DNA from: an uncultured Collinsella sp.
GTDB lineage: Bacteria; Actinomycetota; Coriobacteriia; Coriobacteriales; Coriobacteriaceae
NCBI GenBank assembly: GCA_934646965.1
Contig: CAKUEZ010000038.1
Location: 1 to 17,793, forward strand
Direction of reading: 5' to 3'
Length of the DNA stretch: 17,793 nucleotides
How positions within the stretch are numbered: the first letter of the stretch is position 1; the number at the start of each line of letters is the position of its first letter. The notes below the pieces were generated by a model. It was given only the letters and a program-made list of their open reading frames with translations, was not told the DNA's origin and did no database searches. A program made the translations under genes and the position numbers. This document shows positions 13,712 through 17,793 of the stretch, in pieces.

Positions 13712-13769
13712 ACACGGCGCGCGGCAACAACATCGCCGTGCGCCGTGTCAGCAAGGCCGTCTTCCGGCC
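13712..13769 (+). promoter_or_regulatory. Tandem hairpins between glpK and upp
   Basis: ACACGGCGCGCGGC (13712-13725) pairs with GCCGTGCGCCGTGT (13735-13748) over 14 bp with one G-U, loop AACAACATC. A second stem GGCCG/CGGCC (13755-13759 with 13765-13769, loop TCTTC) follows and ends 5 nt before the GAAAGGGG site of upp. There is no U-tract. These may end the glpK transcript, or act as a leader structure that controls upp. Confidence 0.5.
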
Positions 13770-13792
13770 GCAACGAAAGGGGCAATCAACCC

Positions 13793-14440
13793 ATGACCGT
13801 CACCTACGATACGTCCCGCGTGACCCTTGTCGACCATCCGCTCGTCCAACACAAGCTGTCGATCCTGCGCGACAAAAACACCGGTACCAACCAGTTCCGT
13901 CAGCTCGTGCGCGAACTCGCGCTTTTTGATGGCTACGAGGCCATGCGCGATCTGCCCATGGAAGACGTTGAGGTCGAGACCCCTATCACCACTGCAACCT
14001 TTAGGCGGCTCGCCGGCAAAAAGCTCGCCATCGTCCCCATCCTGCGCGCCGGCCTTGGCATGGTCGACGGCATCCTCGACCTGGTGCCCTCCGCTCGCGT
14101 GGGCCATATTGGCATGGAGCGCGACGAGGTCACCCACGAGCCGCACGAGTACTACTGCAAGATGCCCAAGGATATCGACCAGCGCATCTGCCTGGTCGTC
14201 GACCCCATGCTCGCCACGGGCGGCTCGGCCGAGATGGCCATCAGCTACCTGCGTGAGCGTGGCGTTAAGGACATCCGCATGCTGTGCATCGTTGCCGCGC
14301 CCGAGGGCCTCAAGTCGCTGACCGAGAAGGACCCCGACGTACATATTTATACGTGCGCCATCGACGATCATCTCAACGAGGCCGCCTACATCGTTCCCGG
14401 CCTGGGTGACGCTGGCGACCGCATCTACGGCACGCTCTAG
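13793..14440 (+). CDS. upp: Uracil phosphoribosyltransferase
   Basis: This 215-aa enzyme converts uracil and PRPP to UMP, the main uracil salvage step. The length is close to the 208-aa family norm. Motifs are the N-terminal [16 protein letters not shown] (15-30), RAGLGM (85-90), the PRPP loop [10 protein letters not shown] (137-146) and the uracil-binding C-terminus [16 protein letters not shown]. The ATG at 13793 follows GAAAGGGG (13775-13782); the frame is open to 13745 but that part spans the leader hairpins. It lies just ahead of the atp operon, a neighbourhood shared by many Gram-positive bacteria. Confidence 0.96.
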   Translation: MTVTYDTSRVTLVDHPLVQHKLSILRDKNTGTNQFRQLVRELALFDGYEAMRDLPMEDVEVETPITTATFRRLAGKKLAIVPILRAGLGMVDGILDLVPSARVGHIGMERDEVTHEPHEYYCKMPKDIDQRICLVVDPMLATGGSAEMAISYLRERGVKDIRMLCIVAAPEGLKSLTEKDPDVHIYTCAIDDHLNEAAYIVPGLGDAGDRIYGTL

Positions 14441-14482
14441 CCGCGGGGCCAAGATAGCCTCGGCCGCAAATACGAAGAAATG

Positions 14483-14560
14483 GTGCGCGCGGGTGAGCAA
14501 AAGGCGTCCACGCGCACTCCTGTTAATGGACGTTTTGCCCCGTGGGGTTCGAAAAAACGT
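14483..14560 (+). terminator. Stem-loops downstream of upp
   Basis: The 276-nt gap 14441-14716 contains a 7-bp stem GTGCGCG (14483-14489) / CGCGCAC (14511-14517) and then a longer interrupted hairpin: ACGTTTT (14530-14536) / AAAACGT (14554-14560), with inner CCCC-GT-GGGG (14538-14547). The second is a candidate bidirectional-type terminator for upp. Neither is followed by a clean U-tract. Confidence 0.35.
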
Positions 14561-14631
14561 ATTACCGTAACTGCGGCATAAAGAAGGTCTTAAGAAAACG
14601 TACAGGTGCGTATTAACCGTTTGTTTTTCGG

Positions 14632-14659
14632 TTGTACTTTGGCGATTGGCTCGTACAAT
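14632..14659 (+). promoter_or_regulatory. atp operon promoter
   Basis: TTGTAC (14632-14637), 16 nt, TACAAT (14654-14659). Both hexamers are good, and the position about 57 nt ahead of the first ATP synthase gene fits. A small stem AACCG/CGGTT with a T-rich loop lies just upstream (near 14615-14634). Confidence 0.6.
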
Positions 14660-14716
14660 AGTCACCAATGTTTGGCTGGGACTGTGCTGTGAAGCGTTTA
14701 AACAAGGAAAGCGAGG

Positions 14717-15034
14717 ATGCCAGTGTTTCAGATAGCCGATCTGCTCGCTATCGTTGCAGGCGCCATCGCGGGCGCAATTGCCTTCCTTCCCTTTGTCTTT
14801 GCGCTCAAGCCGGTTCTTGACGATAAGCAGAATGCGGACATGCTCAAGGGCATGGTGAGTCTGGCGGTCTCGGCGATCGCCCTGCTCGTCTTTACCCTGG
14901 TTGTGTTTGCGTTGTTCGGAGAGGCATTTCGCATGTTCCTCCTGGGCGAGGCGATCGGCTTCGTGGCCTTTATGGCCGCCTGCACGGTTCGCGTCGCCAA
15001 GGCGCTGCGAGATCCTCATGAGGTCGAAAGGTAA
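14717..15034 (+). CDS. AtpI-like small membrane protein
   Basis: This 105-aa protein has three hydrophobic helices (about 10-30, 45-67, 72-93) and a basic C-terminus. It sits first in the atp operon, in the place of atpI / Rv1303, whose products help assemble the c-ring or affect Mg2+ supply. Sequence identity to AtpI is not obvious, so the call rests on size, topology and position. The start follows GCGAGG. The next gene begins 3 nt after its stop. Confidence 0.65.
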   Translation: MPVFQIADLLAIVAGAIAGAIAFLPFVFALKPVLDDKQNADMLKGMVSLAVSAIALLVFTLVVFALFGEAFRMFLLGEAIGFVAFMAACTVRVAKALRDPHEVER

Positions 15035-15037
15035 GTC

Positions 15038-15841
15038 GTGGAAATTTTTGAAAAGCTGCCTGATGAGATTAATCATCTGGTCAGCGAGTTCAGCTCCACC
15101 CCTGTCGTGGGCGATCTGAGCTGCGGTATCACGCAGTACTCGTTTTGGCTGATCGTCTCCACGATCGTGCTCCTGATCGTCCTGGCCGTGTTCAAGAAGA
15201 AGCAGACCCTGGTTCCCAAGGGCTTCTTCGTCAACGGTTTCGAGTACATCATCGAGTACGTCGAGAACGATATCGGCAAGGGCGTCGTGGGTGAGAACTG
15301 GAAGAAGCACTTCCCGTTCCTGTGCTCGCTTTTCCTGTTCATCCTGATCAATAACATGATCGGCCTGATCCCGGGAATGAAGCCCGGCACCGGCGCAATC
15401 GGCTCCACCGCCGCGCTCGCCATCTTCGCCTTCGTGTACTTCATCTACTACGGATGCAAGGCTCACGGCGTGATCGGCTATATCAAGAGCCTCGCCCCGC
15501 AGGGCGTGAGCTTCCCGATGAACGTGCTCGTGTGGGTCGTCGAGCTCTTCTCGACCTTCCTGCGCCTCATCACGCTCGCCGTCCGTCTGTTCTGCAACAT
15601 GTTCGCAGGACACGTGGTCATGGGCTCGTTCGCCATCATGGCGAGCATGTTCATGCAGCCGCTGCTCCAGCAGGTTTCCGCGGCCCACGCCGTCGGTGCC
15701 CTGCCTTCGCTGGCTTGGCTTGCCATCCTCATCCTGATCTATGCGATCGAGCTTGTGGTCGGCGCCATCCAGGCTTACGTCTTCACGGTTCTTACCGCCG
15801 TGTATGTCTCCGAGGCAGAAGAGGTCGCGGAGGAGGAGTAG
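15038..15841 (+). CDS. atpB: F-type ATP synthase subunit a
   Basis: This 267-aa membrane subunit forms the ion half-channels next to the c-ring. The essential Arg is R183 in LRLITLAVRLFCNMFAGH. The last helix carries the usual Gln in ELVVGAIQAYVFTVLTAVYV. Five or six membrane helices are visible, starting near residue 32. It uses a GTG start, with GAAAGG upstream, 3 nt after the preceding stop. The protein ends in an acidic tail (EAEEVAEEE). Confidence 0.95.
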   Translation: MEIFEKLPDEINHLVSEFSSTPVVGDLSCGITQYSFWLIVSTIVLLIVLAVFKKKQTLVPKGFFVNGFEYIIEYVENDIGKGVVGENWKKHFPFLCSLFLFILINNMIGLIPGMKPGTGAIGSTAALAIFAFVYFIYYGCKAHGVIGYIKSLAPQGVSFPMNVLVWVVELFSTFLRLITLAVRLFCNMFAGHVVMGSFAIMASMFMQPLLQQVSAAHAVGALPSLAWLAILILIYAIELVVGAIQAYVFTVLTAVYVSEAEEVAEEE

Positions 15842-15964
15842 TCTTCCGTTCGCGCCTAAAGGTAAGGCAATTCGTTAAACCGCCGGTGCCCGTACCCATG
15901 GAGCCCGGCAGTTATAAAAAGGTTATCCTGCGTGAAATAAGACACGCACGACAAAGGAGGAATC
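15842..15964 (+). promoter_or_regulatory. atpB-atpE spacer with strong ribosome-binding site
   Basis: This 123-nt spacer is the only sizeable gap in the operon. It ends in AAAGGAGG, the strongest Shine-Dalgarno in the window, 5 nt before the GTG. A 6-bp stem TGCGTG/CACGCA (15929-15934 with 15943-15948, A-rich loop) stands just upstream, after an AT-rich patch. This fits the need for about ten c subunits per complex. Confidence 0.4.
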
Positions 15965-16159
15965 GTGGGAGTTATCGGTTACGGTCTCGGTGTTATCGGC
16001 GCTGGTCTTGCTATCGGCCTGTCTGCTCTGGGTGCTACGGGTGCTATGGCCCGTCAGCCTGAGGTCCAGGGCCGCGTGTTCACCGTCTTCATCATGGGCT
16101 CCGCCTTCGGCGAGGCTCTGGCTCTGATCGGCTTCGTTGTCGCGCTGATCGTTAAATAG
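15965..16159 (+). CDS. atpE: F-type ATP synthase subunit c
   Basis: This 64-aa hairpin of two membrane helices, with loop ARQPE (29-33), forms the rotating ring. The ion-carrying carboxylate is Glu50 in FGEALALIG. The residues that make the Na+ site in Ilyobacter (Gln in helix 1, Ser/Thr after the Glu) are replaced by Ile and Ala, so a proton-type ring is predicted. It is short for the family (usually 70-85 aa), with helix 1 starting at the N-terminus. GTG start. Confidence 0.95.
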   Translation: MGVIGYGLGVIGAGLAIGLSALGATGAMARQPEVQGRVFTVFIMGSAFGEALALIGFVVALIVK

Positions 16160-16174
16160 CACGGAGCGTCAAGT

Positions 16175-16777
16175 ATGAATCTTTCATCCCAGAAGAGCGC
16201 GATCGCACTCTCCGCGTCCGCGGCCGCGCTGCTCATGCCGGTGTCCGCGTTCGCCGAGGACGGCGCTGCCGGTGCGGACATCCTCATCCCTAAGATGGCG
16301 GAGTTCATCCCGGCGCTTATCGCCTTCCTGATCATCTGGATCGTGCTGGCCAAGGTCGCCCTGCCGGGCATCATGAACACCATGGAGGAGCGCGGCAAGA
16401 AGATTGAGGAGAGCCTCGACGAGGCCGAGAAGACCAAGCAGGAGGCTATCGCCAAGCGCGCTGAGTCCGACTCGATCGTCACCGACGCCCGCCGTCAGGC
16501 TGCCGACATCGTTCTCGAGGCCCGTAAGGACGCCGAGTCCGAGCGCGCCCGTATTATCGAGGCTGCTCACAAGGAGGCCGAGGAGATCATCGCCAAGGCC
16601 CACACGACCGTCGAGGACGAGCGCAAGTCCATCTACGCCGGTGCCGCGAGCTCCATCGCCGACCTGTCCGTCGCCGTCGCCACCAAGATCGTGGGCGAGG
16701 CACTCGAGGACGAGGCCGAGCAGAAGAAGCTCATCGAGCGCTACATCCAGGAAGCAGGTAGCCTGAATGCCGACTAG
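16175..16777 (+). CDS. atpF: F-type ATP synthase subunit b
   Basis: This 200-aa peripheral stalk subunit has one membrane helix at about 44-62 (FIPALIAFLIIWIVLAKVALPG), followed by a long charged coiled coil to the C-terminus that reaches up to subunit delta. An extra N-terminal segment (1-28, ALSASAAALLMPVSAFAEDG) looks like a cleavable signal peptide with an AFA site, placing the mature N-terminus outside. The start follows a CGGAG site. Its end overlaps atpH by 11 nt, indicating coupled translation. Confidence 0.94.
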   Translation: MNLSSQKSAIALSASAAALLMPVSAFAEDGAAGADILIPKMAEFIPALIAFLIIWIVLAKVALPGIMNTMEERGKKIEESLDEAEKTKQEAIAKRAESDSIVTDARRQAADIVLEARKDAESERARIIEAAHKEAEEIIAKAHTTVEDERKSIYAGAASSIADLSVAVATKIVGEALEDEAEQKKLIERYIQEAGSLNAD

Positions 16778-17243
16778 CCGCTATCAGGACAAGGTGCTCG
16801 AGACCTACGCGCGCTCCCTTCTGGAAGCCGCCAAGGCCGAGAACCATGTGTTCGAGGACCTCGAGATGATCGAGCGCCTGGCTTCCGCCAGCCCCGAGAT
16901 CATCGCCGTGCTCGACACCATGTCCAAGCGCGACCAGCTCGACCTTCTTCCCAAGGTGGCAGCTGCCTTTAAGTATGTTGCCGAGGAAGACGAGGATGTA
17001 GTGGGCGTGACCGTCACCACGGCGATTCCGCTCGACGACGAGCTGCGTCAAACCATCACTAAGAAATGCGAGCAGGACTTCGGCCGCAAGGTGTTCCTCA
17101 TCGAGCAGGTCGACCCGTCTATCGTGGGCGGCCTGGTGCTCGAGGCCCGCGGCGAGCGTCGTGACATTTCCGTCAAGACGCAGCTGCGCATCGCGCAGGA
17201 GACCCTCGCAAACTCTGCTAATTCGTACGGAGGTGAAGCCTAA
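16767..17243 (+). CDS. atpH: F-type ATP synthase subunit delta
   Basis: This 158-aa subunit links the F1 head to the b stalk. The N-terminal helical bundle begins [20 protein letters not shown], and the C-terminal part ends in the family signature [26 protein letters not shown]. It is slightly shorter than the usual 175-180 aa. It starts inside atpF, and its stop overlaps the atpA start by one base (TAATG). Confidence 0.94.
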   Translation: MPTSRYQDKVLETYARSLLEAAKAENHVFEDLEMIERLASASPEIIAVLDTMSKRDQLDLLPKVAAAFKYVAEEDEDVVGVTVTTAIPLDDELRQTITKKCEQDFGRKVFLIEQVDPSIVGGLVLEARGERRDISVKTQLRIAQETLANSANSYGGEA

Positions 17244-17793
17244 TGTCCGAAACCCTCAATGCCCAGGATATCGCCAAGAAACTGCAGGAGCAGCTCACGA
17301 GCCTCTCCGCGACGGTCGATACGCATGAGGTTTCAACGGTCGACGAGGTAGGCGACGGCATCGCGCGCGTCTCCGGCCTCAAGAGCGCCATGGCAGGCGA
17401 GCTTCTGGAGTTCAAGAGCTCCGATACCGGTGAGACCGTCTTCGGCCTTGCCCAGAACCTTGACCGTGACGAGGTCGGCGCCGTTCTGTTTGGTGCCGTC
17501 GACTCCATCAAGGAAGGCGACGAGTGCCGCACCACGGGCCGCATTATGGATATCCCCGTGAGCCGCGCTATGCTCGGCCGCGTCGTCAATCCGCTCGGCC
17601 AGCCCATCGACGGCCTGGGCGACATCGTCGCCACGCACCGTCGTCCCATCGAGTTCAAGGCCCCCGGCGTCATCGACCGTACCCCGGTGTGCGAGCCGGT
17701 TCAGACCGGCCTGCTGGCCATCGACTCCATGGTGCCTATCGGCCGCGGCCAGCGTGAGCTCATCATCGGCGACCGTAAGACCGGTAAGACCGC
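17243..17793 (+). CDS. atpA: F-type ATP synthase subunit alpha (partial, 3' end off window)
   Basis: The first 183 codons of the non-catalytic nucleotide-binding subunit are present; the gene runs off the window. The N-terminal barrel ([25 protein letters not shown]) is followed by [13 protein letters not shown] and the P-loop GDRKTGKT (176-183), which ends exactly at the window edge. Lys for Gln in the P-loop is seen in other Actinobacteria. The ATG at 17243 overlaps the atpH stop by one base and follows CGGAGGTG. Confidence 0.97.
   Translation, partial: MSETLNAQDIAKKLQEQLTSLSATVDTHEVSTVDEVGDGIARVSGLKSAMAGELLEFKSSDTGETVFGLAQNLDRDEVGAVLFGAVDSIKEGDECRTTGRIMDIPVSRAMLGRVVNPLGQPIDGLGDIVATHRRPIEFKAPGVIDRTPVCEPVQTGLLAIDSMVPIGRGQRELIIGDRKTGKT

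Overview
This high-GC window carries every supportable gene on the + strand. Protein sequences, codon use and gene order suggest an actinobacterial gut anaerobe of the class Coriobacteriia, most like Collinsella. That assignment is an inference from sequence character; no species marker gene such as rRNA is present.

Layout. (1) 1-198: the last 65 codons of an aldose 1-epimerase-like gene. (2) 524-3416: a polar amino-acid ABC uptake operon (binding lipoprotein, permease, ATPase). (3) 3489-4904: an M20-family zinc peptidase. (4) 5197-6264: prfA (release factor 1). (5) 6265-8449: an accessory block with a structured repeat, two long palindromes, an AT-richer MFS transporter, an overlapping ORF cut short by a third palindrome, and an AT-rich gene-free stretch. 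(6) 8450-9715: prmC, which methylates the release factors made by genes such as prfA, carrying a large acidic insertion. (7) 9731-11224: two tandem toxin-antitoxin modules (HicAB, then RelE/HigB-type toxin with an XRE antitoxin), each with its own promoter and palindromic operator. (8) 11372-13670: tsaC (tRNA t6A synthesis) and glpK. (9) 13793-14440: upp. (10) 14632-17793: the promoter and first six genes of the F-type ATP synthase operon (atpI-like, atpB, atpE, atpF, atpH, and the start of atpA, which runs off the window).

The backbone prfA-prmC-tsaC-...-atpI-atpBEFHA follows the actinobacterial order known from Mycobacterium (rho-rpmE-prfA-hemK-Rv1301-rfe-Rv1303-atpBEFHAGDC). Here it seems interrupted by accessory cargo: the MFS block between prfA and prmC, the toxin-antitoxin pairs between prmC and tsaC, and glpK and upp before the atp genes.

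The most striking non-coding signal is a roughly 148-nt element present twice (200-347 and 6267-6413), each copy directly after a stop codon. Short sequence blocks are identical in the two copies, while the long stems differ completely in sequence yet remain paired, which is a compensatory-change signature of a selected fold. A second class of repeats consists of long palindromes, several sharing a GGGGAC or GGGAC core, scattered between genes like transposase-mobilised REP/MITE elements. One of them appears to have truncated an ORF.
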